Made by a program: the position numbers and the translations under genes | Shown here: in pieces, positions 23,078 through 32,586 of the stretch | How positions within the stretch are numbered: position 1 is the stretch's first letter | Layout: each line of letters starts with the position of its first letter | Origin: Actinomadura sp. NAK00032 | GTDB lineage: Bacteria > Actinomycetota > Actinomycetes > Streptosporangiales > Streptosporangiaceae | Direction: 5' to 3' | NCBI RefSeq assembly: GCF_013364275.1 | Contig: NZ_CP054932.1 | Span: 1,736,001-1,800,000, forward strand | Length of the DNA: 64,000 nt | The notes under the pieces: generated by a model | The model's database searches: none | Told to the model about the DNA's origin: nothing | The model's input: only the letters and a program-made list of their open reading frames with translations

Positions 23078-23656
23078 CTAATCGCGGGCGTCCGCCAGGA
23101 TGCGGTGCAGCCCCGCGGCGCGGGCGGCGGTGATGGCGCCCTCGCGGGCGCGGGTGGAGATCTTGCGCTGGAGCGCGGCGACGTCCGCGCGGCGGCGGTC
23201 GAGGGGGGAGTGCCGGCGGTCCAGCATGCCGTCGATCACGTTGGCCAGGTCGCGGCCGACGTCGTCGCGGACGTCGCCGGCCGCGACGCCCTGGTCCACC
23301 GACGCGCGCAGCCTGACCAGCGCCTCGTCGATGAGGAGGCCGGGCGGGACCCGGTACTGCGGCGGGCTGCTCGAGGGCGGGCTGGAGGACGGCGCGGGCG
23401 TCGGGGCGGCGGGTGGTGAGGACGGTGGCGGGGACGGGGTCTTCGTCGCGGGCGGGGAGGCGGCCTGCAGCGGGAGGAGGCGGCCGGCGGAGCGGTCCGG
23501 GCCGGCGAGCGCGTCGCCGATCCCGGCGACGAGGACGGTGGCGGCGACGGCCGTGGCGGCGGCGCCCGCGAGCGCCAGCCACGGGACCCGGAGGCCGCGC
23601 CGGGGGTGGCGGATCTCCTCCCGGCGCCAGCCGCCGGGGTCCGGCCCGGCGGTCAT
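23078..23656 (-). CDS. Membrane-anchored protein sharing the C-terminal domain of the adjacent kinase
   Basis: 192-aa protein. It has a basic N-terminus, a TM helix at about residues 25-47 (LALAGAAATAVAATVLVAGIG), a Pro/Ser/Thr-rich linker (about 65-100), and a helical domain (about 105-190). That domain contains ALVRLRASVDQGVAAGDV and DVGRDLANVIDGM, matching ALGRLRPIVSRGHAAGQI and DVALDLTNVITSL at the same place in the upstream kinase-like protein. The two domains are thus paralogous. Topology predicts the shared domain outside the cell. The ATG overlaps the kinase stop by four bases, so the genes are coupled. No known family beyond that. Confidence 0.78.
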   Translation of the reverse strand: MTAGPDPGGWRREEIRHPRRGLRVPWLALAGAAATAVAATVLVAGIGDALAGPDRSAGRLLPLQAASPPATKTPSPPPSSPPAAPTPAPSSSPPSSSPPQYRVPPGLLIDEALVRLRASVDQGVAAGDVRDDVGRDLANVIDGMLDRRHSPLDRRRADVAALQRKISTRAREGAITAARAAGLHRILADARD

Positions 23657-24861
23657 GCGGCGATGGTCGCGAGGACGCGGTTCAGCTCGTCCGCGAGACC
23701 GGGGCTGAGCGCGTGCTCGCGCCGCCGGGTGGCGATCTTGTCGTGCAGCAGGGCGATCCGGCGGCCGACGTCCACGTCCCGGTCGGCGGTCAGGTCGTGC
23801 TCCAGACTGGTGATCACGTTGGTGAGGTCGAGGGCGACGTCGGAGCGGATCTGGCCGGCGGCGTGGCCGCGGCTGACGATCGGCCGCAGCCGTCCGAGCG
23901 CGCCGCGCACCCGCGTCCCGGCGGGCTCGGCGGCCGGCGGGCGCTCGGGCGCCGTGGCGGGCGGGACCGTGGCGGGCGGGACCGTGGTGGGCGGGACCGT
24001 GGCAGACCGGACGGGCGGCGCGACGGTCACCGGGGCGCGCGGCGCCGAGGCGAGGACCACGGCGACCGCGGCCGGAACCGTGGCGGCGACGGTCGCGGCG
24101 GCGATGCGGGCGCCCCGCCGGTGGCGCGGGCGCGGGATGGCGGGCGGGCGCAGGGCCCTGGTCCGCTGCGGAGCGGCGGCGATCGCGGGTGCCATGCGGA
24201 CGCGGCGCGGCGGCGGGTCGTCGCGGATCAGCGCGTCGGCGACCTGCCGGGCGGACGGGGCGTCCTCGCTCAGGCAGCGGGCGGCGAGCGCGGGCAGCTC
24301 CCCGGACGTCCCGGACGGCAGGCAGGCGGCCAGGACGGCGCCGAGCGCGCGGACGTCGGCCGCCGCCGGGACCGGCGCGGCGGCGCCCCGGACGATCCCG
24401 CCGATGCCGGTGTCGACCAGCCTGACCTCGTCCCGCAGCAGCATGATCTTGCCGGGCCGCAGGTCGCCGTGCGTCACCCCCGCCGCGTGCGCGGCCGCCA
24501 GCGCGGCGGCGACGCGGCCGCAGACCGAGGCGGCCTCGCGGGCGGTGAGCCGGCCGCGGCGGAGCCGGCCCGCGAGGGACTCGCCGTCCAGGAACTCGGT
24601 CACCAGGTAGGGGACGAGGCGTCCGGAGGCGTCCCGGGTCAGGTCGCCGTCGAAGACCGTCTCCAGCGCGGGGTGCGACAGCCCTGCGGCGCGGTTGACG
24701 CCGTCCTGGAACGCGCGGGGCGGCCCGCCGGGCGCCGGGAGCTTGACCGCGACGGGGCGGTCGAGCAGCTCGTCGAAGGCGCGCCAGACCTCCAGCGTCC
24801 CGCCGTCGCCGAGGCGCTCCACGAGCCGGTAGCGCTCCGTCAGCCGCAAGCCCGATTCCAC
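23653..24861 (-). CDS. Serine/threonine protein kinase-like membrane protein, probably degenerate
   Basis: About 402 aa from GTG 24861. The kinase lobe has the glycine loop LGDGGTLEVW and PVAVKL with the ATP-anchoring Lys. The catalytic loop reads HGDLRPGKI, so the Asp is present but the metal-binding Asn is Lys. The DFG motif reads DTG. These changes suggest a pseudokinase or weak kinase. A TM helix follows (about 280-300), then a Val/Pro/Thr-rich linker and a helical extracellular domain shared with the next gene. GAGGGTGAC precedes GTG 24861. An alternative GTG at 25023, only 7 bp after the upstream gene, adds 54 low-complexity residues and looks less likely. Confidence 0.8.
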   Translation of the reverse strand: MESGLRLTERYRLVERLGDGGTLEVWRAFDELLDRPVAVKLPAPGGPPRAFQDGVNRAAGLSHPALETVFDGDLTRDASGRLVPYLVTEFLDGESLAGRLRRGRLTAREAASVCGRVAAALAAAHAAGVTHGDLRPGKIMLLRDEVRLVDTGIGGIVRGAAAPVPAAADVRALGAVLAACLPSGTSGELPALAARCLSEDAPSARQVADALIRDDPPPRRVRMAPAIAAAPQRTRALRPPAIPRPRHRRGARIAAATVAATVPAAVAVVLASAPRAPVTVAPPVRSATVPPTTVPPATVPPATAPERPPAAEPAGTRVRGALGRLRPIVSRGHAAGQIRSDVALDLTNVITSLEHDLTADRDVDVGRRIALLHDKIATRRREHALSPGLADELNRVLATIAA

Positions 24862-25030
24862 TTGGACGTCACCCTCGTCCGCGCTCGATGTCGGCGTCCG
24901 CACGTCGGTGCCCGGGTGCGGTCCCCCGGTACGCCAGGAGGTACGCGCGCCCGGCCCCGCCGGGTTCGACGGGCCGCGCGGGCGGGTGATCGCGCTGGTC
25001 GGCGCGGTGACCAGCGCGATCACCTGATCT

Positions 25031-28000
25031 TCACACCCGGGCCGGGGCGCGCTCCGCGCGCCACGCCGCGAGCAGCTCGCCGAGGGCCTCCTCGTACCGG
25101 GTGACGTTCGCGGTCTTCACGTCCTCGTAGCCGCGGATCATGTCGGGCAGCTCCGCGATCCGGACGGCGAGGTCGCGGCGGTCCCCGTCCGCTCCGGCGC
25201 GCAGGCCCGCGACCAGCTCGTTGACGACGGCGACGTAGCCGGTGACGAGGCGGCGCTCGGCGCGGCGCTGCGCGGCGGCGCCGAACGGGTCGAACGGGGT
25301 GCCGCGCAGCCGCCGCATGGCGCGCAGCGCGCGGAACGCCGGGCGGGCCGTCCGGCCGAGCGCGATCTTCCGGTCGAGGCCGACCGCCCGCAGCAGCGGC
25401 GGATGCAGCATGTACGACACGGTCGAGCCCGGCCCGAACTGCTCCTCGACGCGGCGCGCGAGCTCGGGGTCCAGGTGCAGGCGCGCGACCTCGTACTCGT
25501 CCTTGTAGGCCATCAGCTTGTACAGGTTGCGCGCGACGGCGACCGCGAGCCGCTGCTCGCCGCCGCCCGCCTCCCGCTCGGCGCGGGCGACGCGCAGGAC
25601 GGCGTCCAGGTACCGCTTGGCGAGCGCGAGGTCCTGGTAGGCGGCGAGGTCGGGGACGCGGATCCGCAGCACGCGGGCCAGCTCGCCGTCCACGCCGGAC
25701 GACTCGACCAGCGCCGTCGCGGCCGGTGCGGTCGCGTCCAGCGGGCGCGGCGCGACGGCGGTGGCGGCGGCCGGGGCGGGCTCGGCGGCCCAGTCCGGTT
25801 CGAGGACGAGGCGCCGCCCCGCCCGGAACGCCTGGACGTTCGCCGCCACCTGCACGCCGTTCAGCGCGAGCGCCTCCTCGATGGCCTTCGCCGACAGCGG
25901 CAGCAGACCCGCCTGGTACGCGGCGCCGACCACGATGAGGTTGGCCGTGGTGGTGCTCCCGAACCAGCGTTCGGCGAGCGCGAGGGCGTCCAGCGCGACG
26001 AGGCGGCCGGCGTCGGTCCGGCCGGCGATCCGCTGGACGAGCGACGCGCTCGGCGGCAGCGCCGCCGACGTGTCGGTGATCATCCGGCCGGTGGGGACCT
26101 CGCTGGTCGACACGACGGCGGCGGTCCGGCCGGGCGCGCAGCGCCGCAGGTTCGGCTCGGTGGTCGCGGCGAGCGCGTCGAACACCAGGTAGGCGTCGGC
26201 GCCGCCCGCGCCGACCATGCCGGGGCGGTCGCGCTCGGCGTCCCCGATCCGCAGGTGCGACACGACCGCGCCGGCCTTCTGGCTGAGCCCGGTCTGGTCG
26301 AGCGCGCGGGCGTGCCGGCCGTCGATCAGCGCCGCCGTGGCGAGGACCTGGTTGACGGTCACGACGCCGGTGCCGCCGATGCCGACGAGCAGGACGTCCG
26401 CCGTGTCGGGCCGGGTCTGCGGCTCGTCCAGCTCACCGATCTCCGGCAGTGACGGCCGCGCCTTCTTCTCGCCCGGCGTCACGGTGACGAACGAGGGGCA
26501 GTCGCCGTCCACGCACGAGTAGTCCTTGTTGCAGGACGTCTGGTTGATCTGCGTCTTGCGCCCGAACTCGGTCTCGACCGGCTCCACGCTGAGGCAGTTC
26601 GACTTCACGCCGCAGTCGCCGCAGCCCTCGCAGACCGCCTCGTTGATCAGCACCCGGGTCTGCGGGTCCGGGGCTAGGCCGCGCTTGCGCTTGCGCCGCG
26701 ACTCGGCCGCGCACGCCTGGTCGTACAGCAGCACGGTCACGCCGGGGATCTCGCGGAGCTCGCGCTGCACGGCGTCGAGGTCGTCGCGGTGCCGGACGCG
26801 GACGCCGGGCGCCCAGGCGGTGCCGCGCGGGTAGCGGGACGGGTCGTCCGCCACCACGACGATCTTCGCGACGCCCTCGGCGTGCAGCATCCGGGTGATC
26901 GCGGCCGGGTCGGAGCCGCCGTCGGCGTCCTGCCCGCCGGTCATCGCGACCGCCGCGTTGTAGAGCAGCTTGAAGGTGATGTTCGTGCCCGCCGCGACGG
27001 CCTGCCGGACGGCGAGGCTGCCGGAGTGGAAGAACGTCCCGTCGCCGAGGTTCTGGAACAGGTGCCCGGTACCGCTGAACGGCGCCGCGCCGACCCACAT
27101 CGCGCCCTCGCCGCCCATCTGCGTCGTGCCGATGCTCCGGTCCTGGAACACCGTCATGACGTGGCAGCCGATGCCGCTCGCCGCGACCGACCCGGCCGGG
27201 ACGACCGTCGACCGGTTGTGCGGGCAACCGGAGCAGAAGTACGGGGTGCGCGCCGGCGCGAGCAGGTTGATCGCGGGCTTGCGCGGGGCCAGCACCGGGT
27301 CGCGCAGGTCGACGTGCTCGGCGCCGACGCGGTCGGCGAGGAGCCGGGCGAGGGCCGTGACGAGCCGGTCCGCGTCCAGGCCCCCGTCGGGCGGGACGAG
27401 GGCGGCGCCGCCGGGCCCGTACTTGCCGTACACGGCGGGACGTTCCGCCTGGTCGTACAGCACGTCGCGGATCTGCGCCTCGACGAACCCGCGCTTCTCC
27501 TCCACCACGACGATCTCGCGGAGCCCGTGCGCGAACGCGCGGATCCGGTCCCGGTCGAGCGGGTGGATCATGGCGAGGCGCAGCAGCCGGACGCCCCGCC
27601 GTTCGAGCGCCGCCTCGTCCAGCCCGAGCCGGTCGAGGGCCTCGCGCAGCTCCAGGTAGGTGCGCCCGGCGGCGACGAGCCCGAGGGCGGCGTCGCCGGC
27701 GCCCTCGATCCGGTCGAGCCCGTTGGCCGCCGCGTACGCCGCCGCGGCCTGGAGCCGTCCCTCCAGGACCTCGGGCTCCAGGGACGTCGTGTCCTTCAGG
27801 TCGACGCCCGGCCTGCGCGTCGGCCGCCACGGGCGGCCCCGCCACGCGAACTCCGGCAGCACCGGGTCGGGGACCGGCTCGGCGGCGATGACCTCGAGCG
27901 AGTCGGCGACGTCGGTGACGACCTTGAAACCGGTCCAGGCACCGCTGAACCGGGACATCTCGAACCCGTGCCGTCCCAGCCGCAGCACGTCCGCGACCGA

Positions 28001-28528
28001 GGCCGGCACCAGCACCGGCATGAACGCCTCCGCCAGCGCGCCCTCCGTCGCCGACGGCAGCGTGGACGACTTGCACGACGGGTCGTCGCCCACCACCGCG
28101 AGCACGCCGCCGAGCGCGGACGTGCCGAGCCAGTTGGCGTGCTTGAACGCGTCCAGCGACCGGTCGACGCCGGGCGCCTTGCCGTACCAGAGCCCGAAGA
28201 CGCCCTCGTAGAGCGGCCCCGGCAGGTGCTCGGCGAGCTGCGACCCGTACACGGCCGTCGCCGCCAGCTCCTCGTTCACGCCGGGGACGAACCGGATGTC
28301 GTTGCCCTCCAGCAGTGCCGCGTCCCGCACCAGCTGCTGGTCGAGCCCGCCGAGCGGCGATCCCCGGTAGCCGGACACGAACCCGGCGGTCCGCAGGCCG
28401 CGCCGCGCGTCCGCCCGCCGCTGGTCGAGCAGCAGCCGGACGAGCGCGTGCACGCCGCCGAGCGCGATCCGGCCGCGCTCCAGCTCCAGCCGGTCCCGGA
28501 ACGGGGAGGAAGAAACGGTGGTGCTCAT
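25031..28528 (-). CDS. Indolepyruvate ferredoxin oxidoreductase family protein (fused alpha-beta)
   Basis: 1165-aa fused 2-oxoacid:ferredoxin oxidoreductase. The N-terminal pyrimidine-binding part has GFVSGYRGSPLGGLDQQL. The TPP domain carries CSGCPHN, GGEGAMWVGAAPF, GDGTFFHSGSLAVRQA and LYNAAVAMTGGQ. A ferredoxin-like segment has CEGCGDC and several more Cys (SCNKDYSCVDGDCPS). The C-terminal gamma-like domain has VLLVGIGGTGVVTVNQVL. The enzyme decarboxylates aryl or branched 2-oxoacids to acyl-CoA, reducing ferredoxin, in amino acid catabolism. ATG 28528 is chosen; upstream in-frame codons cross the promoter. It is divergent from an Lrp regulator with a 21-bp palindrome between them. Confidence 0.92.
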   Translation of the reverse strand: MSTTVSSSPFRDRLELERGRIALGGVHALVRLLLDQRRADARRGLRTAGFVSGYRGSPLGGLDQQLVRDAALLEGNDIRFVPGVNEELAATAVYGSQLAEHLPGPLYEGVFGLWYGKAPGVDRSLDAFKHANWLGTSALGGVLAVVGDDPSCKSSTLPSATEGALAEAFMPVLVPASVADVLRLGRHGFEMSRFSGAWTGFKVVTDVADSLEVIAAEPVPDPVLPEFAWRGRPWRPTRRPGVDLKDTTSLEPEVLEGRLQAAAAYAAANGLDRIEGAGDAALGLVAAGRTYLELREALDRLGLDEAALERRGVRLLRLAMIHPLDRDRIRAFAHGLREIVVVEEKRGFVEAQIRDVLYDQAERPAVYGKYGPGGAALVPPDGGLDADRLVTALARLLADRVGAEHVDLRDPVLAPRKPAINLLAPARTPYFCSGCPHNRSTVVPAGSVAASGIGCHVMTVFQDRSIGTTQMGGEGAMWVGAAPFSGTGHLFQNLGDGTFFHSGSLAVRQAVAAGTNITFKLLYNAAVAMTGGQDADGGSDPAAITRMLHAEGVAKIVVVADDPSRYPRGTAWAPGVRVRHRDDLDAVQRELREIPGVTVLLYDQACAAESRRKRKRGLAPDPQTRVLINEAVCEGCGDCGVKSNCLSVEPVETEFGRKTQINQTSCNKDYSCVDGDCPSFVTVTPGEKKARPSLPEIGELDEPQTRPDTADVLLVGIGGTGVVTVNQVLATAALIDGRHARALDQTGLSQKAGAVVSHLRIGDAERDRPGMVGAGGADAYLVFDALAATTEPNLRRCAPGRTAAVVSTSEVPTGRMITDTSAALPPSASLVQRIAGRTDAGRLVALDALALAERWFGSTTTANLIVVGAAYQAGLLPLSAKAIEEALALNGVQVAANVQAFRAGRRLVLEPDWAAEPAPAAATAVAPRPLDATAPAATALVESSGVDGELARVLRIRVPDLAAYQDLALAKRYLDAVLRVARAEREAGGGEQRLAVAVARNLYKLMAYKDEYEVARLHLDPELARRVEEQFGPGSTVSYMLHPPLLRAVGLDRKIALGRTARPAFRALRAMRRLRGTPFDPFGAAAQRRAERRLVTGYVAVVNELVAGLRAGADGDRRDLAVRIAELPDMIRGYEDVKTANVTRYEEALGELLAAWRAERAPARV

Positions 28529-28578
28529 GCTTGCATTGAGCCCATTTCCCTGAGCGGTGTGCAAGATGTCAGGGCAAT

Positions 28579-28599
28579 ACTTGAGCAGATTGCTCAAGT
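28579..28599. promoter_or_regulatory. Perfect 21-bp palindrome, candidate Lrp operator
   Basis: Arms ACTTGAGCA (28579-28587) and TGCTCAAGT (28591-28599) around GAT, between the oxidoreductase and Lrp genes. Length, symmetry and AT content suit an Lrp/AsnC site. It lies in the untranslated region only if the regulator starts at GTG 28632, which supports that start. Confidence 0.72.
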
Positions 28600-28631
28600 C
28601 AGAACCGAGTTACCCGCTGGAGCTGAGCATT

Positions 28632-29135
28632 GTGACCCGCGCCACCCTCCTCGACCTCCAGATCCTCCGCCGCCTGGTGGAGCAGCCCCGCATCGGCGTC
28701 ACCGAACTGGCCGCCAAGCTCGGCATCGCCCGCAACACCGCGCACGCGCGCGTCGAGCGCCTGGAGCGCGAGGGCGTCATCGGGCACCGCGGCCGGGAGG
28801 TCGACCTCGGCGCCATCGGCTTCGAGCTGACCGCCTTCGTCACCCTGGAGGTCGCGCAGGGGCGGCTGCGCGAGGCCGCCGTGGCGCTGTCGGCGATCCC
28901 GCGCGTGCTGGAGGTGCTCGGGATCACGGGCCAGGGGGACCTCCTCGTCCGCGCGGTCGCGCCGAACGGCAGGCAGCTCCACGAGGTGATCGACTCGATC
29001 CTCGCCTGCCCCGGCGTCCGCCGCAGCACCACGTCGATCGTCCTGACCCACCAGGTCCCGTTCCGCATTGGTCCTCTCCTGGAGGACGAAGAGCGCCGCG
29101 CCCGCCAGGCCAAGGACGGCAAGCCGGGCGCGTAG
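28632..29135 (+). CDS. Lrp/AsnC-family regulator
   Basis: 167-aa Lrp-like regulator. The HTH reads LDLQILRRLVEQPRIGVTELAAKLGIARNTAHARVERLEREGVI. An effector (RAM) domain follows, with LTAFVTLEVAQGRLREAAVALSAIPRVLEVLGITGQGDLLVRAVAP. GTG 28632 has GGAG nine bases upstream and removes an unlikely N-terminal stretch that would overlap the palindrome. It probably senses an amino acid and controls the divergent oxoacid oxidoreductase, a common regulator-enzyme pairing. It is convergent with acetate kinase. Confidence 0.9.
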   Translation: MTRATLLDLQILRRLVEQPRIGVTELAAKLGIARNTAHARVERLEREGVIGHRGREVDLGAIGFELTAFVTLEVAQGRLREAAVALSAIPRVLEVLGITGQGDLLVRAVAPNGRQLHEVIDSILACPGVRRSTTSIVLTHQVPFRIGPLLEDEERRARQAKDGKPGA

Positions 29136-29149
29136 CGCGGCCCCGGCGC

Positions 29150-30214
29150 CTAACCGCCCATCGCGGCGCGGACGCCGGCGGCTATCTCCAGGTCTTCGCG
29201 GGCCTCGACCACCAGGGTGCGGACGGCGGCGCCGGACGCGGTGACGTCGGTGTCGCCGTCCGCCGCCGCGTTCCGGTCGGGGTCGATCGAGGCGCCGAGG
29301 TGGGCGAGGTCCTCGGCGAGCCGCATCCGGACGGACGGGTCGTGCTCGCCGACGCCGCCGGTGAAGACCAGGGCGTCCAGGCCGCCGAGGGAGGCGGCCA
29401 TGGCGGCGGCGCAGGCGCGCAGGCGGTGGTGGTAGACGTCGAGCGCGGCCAGGGCGTTCACGTCCCGCGCCTCGGCCAGTTCGCGGACGCGCCGCATGTC
29501 GCCGGTGCCGGTGAGGCCGCGCAGGCCGGAGTCGCGTTCGAGGGCCCGGTTGACGTCGGCGGGATCGAGGCCGTGCTTGATCAGCCACAGCGGGATGCCC
29601 GGGTCGATGCTGCCCGCGCGGGACGCCATGACCAGCCCTTCGAGGGGCGTGAACCCCATCGTGGTGTCGATCGAGCGGCCCTCGGCGACGGCGCACAGGG
29701 ACGCGCCGGAACCGAGGTGGCAGATCACCGCCCGGGGCGGGACGGCGCCGAGCATCGCGGCCGTCCGGCGGGCGGCGTAGGAGAACGACAGCCCGTGGAA
29801 GCCGTAGCGGCGCAGCCCGAACCGCTCGCGCCAGCCCGCGGGCAGCGCGTAGGTCGCGGCGGCGTCCGGCATCGTCGCGTGGAACGCGGTGTCGAAGCAG
29901 GCCACGGCCGGGACGCCCGGCAGCGCCTCGGTGATCTCGGCGAGCGCGTGCAGGGACGCGGGCTGGTGCAGCGGGGCCAGGTCCGCGAGGGCGCGCAGGC
30001 GCTCGGTGACGGCGGCGTCGACGCGGACGGGCTCGGTGTAGTCGGTGCCGCCGTGGACGAACCGGACGCCGATCGCGTCGGGCCGCGGCATGTCCGCGAC
30101 CAGGCCCGCCATCTCGTGGCCGGCGCCGGAGTCCTCGGCGAGGACGGTGTCGCCGGCGTCGAGCAGGCTCACCTTGAGGCTGCTCGATCCGGGGTTGACC
30201 GTGAGGACGCGCAT
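29150..30214 (-). CDS. ackA: Acetate kinase
   Basis: 354-aa acetate kinase. N-terminal VLTVNPGSSSLKVSLLD, then RFVHGG, YGFHGLS, GSGASLCAV, DTTMGFTPLEGLVMASRAGSIDPG and FTGGVGEHDPSVR give both acetate/sugar-kinase family signatures. It converts acetyl phosphate and ADP to acetate and ATP (reversibly). It is slightly shorter than the usual 400 residues because the central insertion is reduced. It lies 14 bp downstream of phosphoketolase in the same operon and would recover ATP from the acetyl phosphate that enzyme makes. Confidence 0.95.
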   Translation of the reverse strand: MRVLTVNPGSSSLKVSLLDAGDTVLAEDSGAGHEMAGLVADMPRPDAIGVRFVHGGTDYTEPVRVDAAVTERLRALADLAPLHQPASLHALAEITEALPGVPAVACFDTAFHATMPDAAATYALPAGWRERFGLRRYGFHGLSFSYAARRTAAMLGAVPPRAVICHLGSGASLCAVAEGRSIDTTMGFTPLEGLVMASRAGSIDPGIPLWLIKHGLDPADVNRALERDSGLRGLTGTGDMRRVRELAEARDVNALAALDVYHHRLRACAAAMAASLGGLDALVFTGGVGEHDPSVRMRLAEDLAHLGASIDPDRNAAADGDTDVTASGAAVRTLVVEAREDLEIAAGVRAAMGG

Positions 30215-30228
30215 CGGTCCGGCCCTCT

Positions 30229-32586
30229 CTAGTACGGCCAGGTCCAGTCGCGGACCTCCGGCGCGTCCTCGCCGTGCTCACGCGTGTAGGCGCGCATCGC
30301 CAGGCGCTGGTCGGCCATCCGCTGCCGGATGTGCGCGACCCGCCCGCCGAGCGACGGGACGCGCTCGATGACGTCCATGACCAGGTGGTAGCGGTCGAGG
30401 TCGTTCAGCATCACCATGTCGAACGGAGTGGTCGTCGTCCCCTCCTCCTTGTAGCCGCGGACGTGCAGGTTGGCGTGCCCGGCCCGGCGGTAGGTGAGCC
30501 GGTGGACGAGGTAGGGGTAGCCGTGGAAGGCGAAGATGACGGGCTTGTCGGTGGTGAACAGGGCGTCGTAGTCGCGGTCCGGCATCCCGTGCGGGTGCTC
30601 GCTGGGCGGTTGCAGCCGCATGAGGTCCACGACGTTCACGACCCGGACGCGCAGGTCGGGGAAGAGGCGGCGGAGCATGTCGGCGGCGGCGAGCGTCTCC
30701 AGGGTGGGGATGTCGCCCGCGCAGGCCAGCACGACGTCCGGGTCCGCGCCGCCGTCCGTGGAGGCCCACTCCCAGATGCCGATGCCGCGGGTGCAGTGCG
30801 CGATCGCGGCGTCCATCGGCAGCCAGTTCAGCGCGGGCTGCTTCCCCGCGACGACCACGTTGACGTAGTCGCGGCTGCGCAGGCAGTGGTCGCCGACCGA
30901 CAGCAGCGTGTTCGCGTCCGGCGGCAGGTACACCCGGACGATCTCCGGCTTCTTGTTCATGACGACGTCGAGGAAGCCCGGGTCCTGGTGGGTGAATCCG
31001 TTGTGGTCCTGCCGCCACACGTGCGAGGACAGCAGGTAGTTCAGCGACGCGATCGGCCGCCGCCACGGCAGGTGCCGGGTCACCTTCAGCCACTTCGCGT
31101 GCTGGTTGAACATGGAGTCGACGATGTGGACGAACGCCTCGTAGCTGTTGAACAGCCCGTGCCGCCCGGTGAGCAGGTAGCCCTCCAGCCAGCCCTGGCA
31201 CAGGTGCTCGCTCAGCACCTCCATGACCTGCCCGGACGGCGCCTGGTGCTCGTCGGTCGGGAGCCGCTCGCCCTCGAAGACGCGGTCGGTCGCCTGGAAC
31301 ACGTCGCCGAGCCGGTTGGACGCCGTCTCGTCCGCGCCCATGATCCGGAAGTTGGCCGGGTTGGCCTTGATCACGTCGCGCAGCCAGGTGCCGAGCGTCC
31401 GGGTCGGCTCGGTGGACGTCGTGCCGGGCTTGTCGACGGGCACGGCGTAGTCCCGGAAGTCGGGCAGGGCGAGCGGCTTCAGCAGCAGGCCGCCGTTGGC
31501 GTGCGGGTTGGCGCTCATCCGCCGCTCGCCCTCGGGGGCGAGGGCCCGCAGCGCCTCGACCGGGCGGCCGTCGGCGTCGAACAGCTCGTCCGGGCGGTAC
31601 GAGAGCAGCCACTCCTCCAGCTGCGCGAGGTGCTCGGGGTTGTCGCACACGCCCGCGAGCGGGACCTGGTGGGAGCGCCACGTGTTCTCGACGGGGAGGC
31701 CGTCCACCTCCTTCGGACCCGTCCAGCCCTTCGGGGAGCGCAGCACGATCATCGGCCAGCGGCGCCGCTGCGACGTGCGCCCCTCGCGGGCGTCGTGCTG
31801 GATGCCGGCGATCTCGTCGAGGGCCTGGTCGAGCGCGGCGGCCATCTTGCGGTGCATCGACGCCGGCTCGTCGCCGCTGACGAGCAGCGGCCGGTAGCCG
31901 TAGCCGTCCAGCAGCTGGACGAGCTCCTCCTCCGGGATCCGCGCCAGCACCGTCGGATTCGCGATCTTGTAGCCGTTGAGGTGCAGGATCGGCAGGACGG
32001 CGCCGTCGCGCACCGGGTCCAGGAACTTGGTGGAGTGCCAGCTCGCCGCCAGCGGCCCGGTCTCGGCCTCGCCGTCCCCGACGATGCACGCGACGACGAG
32101 GCCCGGGTTGTCGAACACCGCGCCGAACGCGTGCGCGAGCGAGTACCCCAGCTCGCCGCCCTCGTGGATGGAGCCCGGCGTCTCCGGCGCCACGTGGGAC
32201 GGGATGCCGCCGGGGAAGGAGAACTGGCGGAACAGCCGCCGCATCCCCTCGGCGTCCCGCGAGACGTCCGGGTACACCTCGCTGTAGGTGCCCTCCAGCC
32301 ACGCGTTCGCGACCGCCGCCGGACCGCCGTGCCCCGGCCCCATGATGTAGATCATGTCGAGGTCGCGCGCCCGGATCGCGCGGTTGAGGTGCGCGTAGCA
32401 GAAGTTCAGGCCGGGGGAGGTGCCCCAGTGCCCGAGCAGCCGCGGCTTGATGTGCCGGCGCGCGAGCGGCTCGCGCAGCAGCGGGTTCGCGAGCAGGTAG
32501 ATCTGCCCGACGGACAGGTAGTTCGCGGCTCTCCAGTACGCGTCGATCGCCCGTACCTCGTCGTCGGACATCACGGGCTCGGCCAT
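30229..32586 (-). CDS. xfp: Xylulose-5-phosphate/fructose-6-phosphate phosphoketolase
   Basis: 785-aa TPP-dependent phosphoketolase. It cleaves xylulose 5-P or fructose 6-P with phosphate to acetyl phosphate plus glyceraldehyde 3-P or erythrose 4-P. Visible signatures are [18 protein letters not shown] near the N-terminus, the TPP motif [20 protein letters not shown] (about 155-175), and HQDPGF in the second half. The length matches the family. ATG 32586 is chosen because GGAGAGG lies seven bases upstream. Together with ackA it forms a short phosphoketolase/acetate pathway yielding ATP without carbon loss. Confidence 0.95.
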   Translation of the reverse strand: MAEPVMSDDEVRAIDAYWRAANYLSVGQIYLLANPLLREPLARRHIKPRLLGHWGTSPGLNFCYAHLNRAIRARDLDMIYIMGPGHGGPAAVANAWLEGTYSEVYPDVSRDAEGMRRLFRQFSFPGGIPSHVAPETPGSIHEGGELGYSLAHAFGAVFDNPGLVVACIVGDGEAETGPLAASWHSTKFLDPVRDGAVLPILHLNGYKIANPTVLARIPEEELVQLLDGYGYRPLLVSGDEPASMHRKMAAALDQALDEIAGIQHDAREGRTSQRRRWPMIVLRSPKGWTGPKEVDGLPVENTWRSHQVPLAGVCDNPEHLAQLEEWLLSYRPDELFDADGRPVEALRALAPEGERRMSANPHANGGLLLKPLALPDFRDYAVPVDKPGTTSTEPTRTLGTWLRDVIKANPANFRIMGADETASNRLGDVFQATDRVFEGERLPTDEHQAPSGQVMEVLSEHLCQGWLEGYLLTGRHGLFNSYEAFVHIVDSMFNQHAKWLKVTRHLPWRRPIASLNYLLSSHVWRQDHNGFTHQDPGFLDVVMNKKPEIVRVYLPPDANTLLSVGDHCLRSRDYVNVVVAGKQPALNWLPMDAAIAHCTRGIGIWEWASTDGGADPDVVLACAGDIPTLETLAAADMLRRLFPDLRVRVVNVVDLMRLQPPSEHPHGMPDRDYDALFTTDKPVIFAFHGYPYLVHRLTYRRAGHANLHVRGYKEEGTTTTPFDMVMLNDLDRYHLVMDVIERVPSLGGRVAHIRQRMADQRLAMRAYTREHGEDAPEVRDWTWPY

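Noticed and set aside
26789..30232. Very long plus-strand open frame across the oxidoreductase and acetate kinase
   Set aside because: It is antisense to two recognisable enzymes and overlaps the real Lrp gene; its composition is that of a shadow frame.
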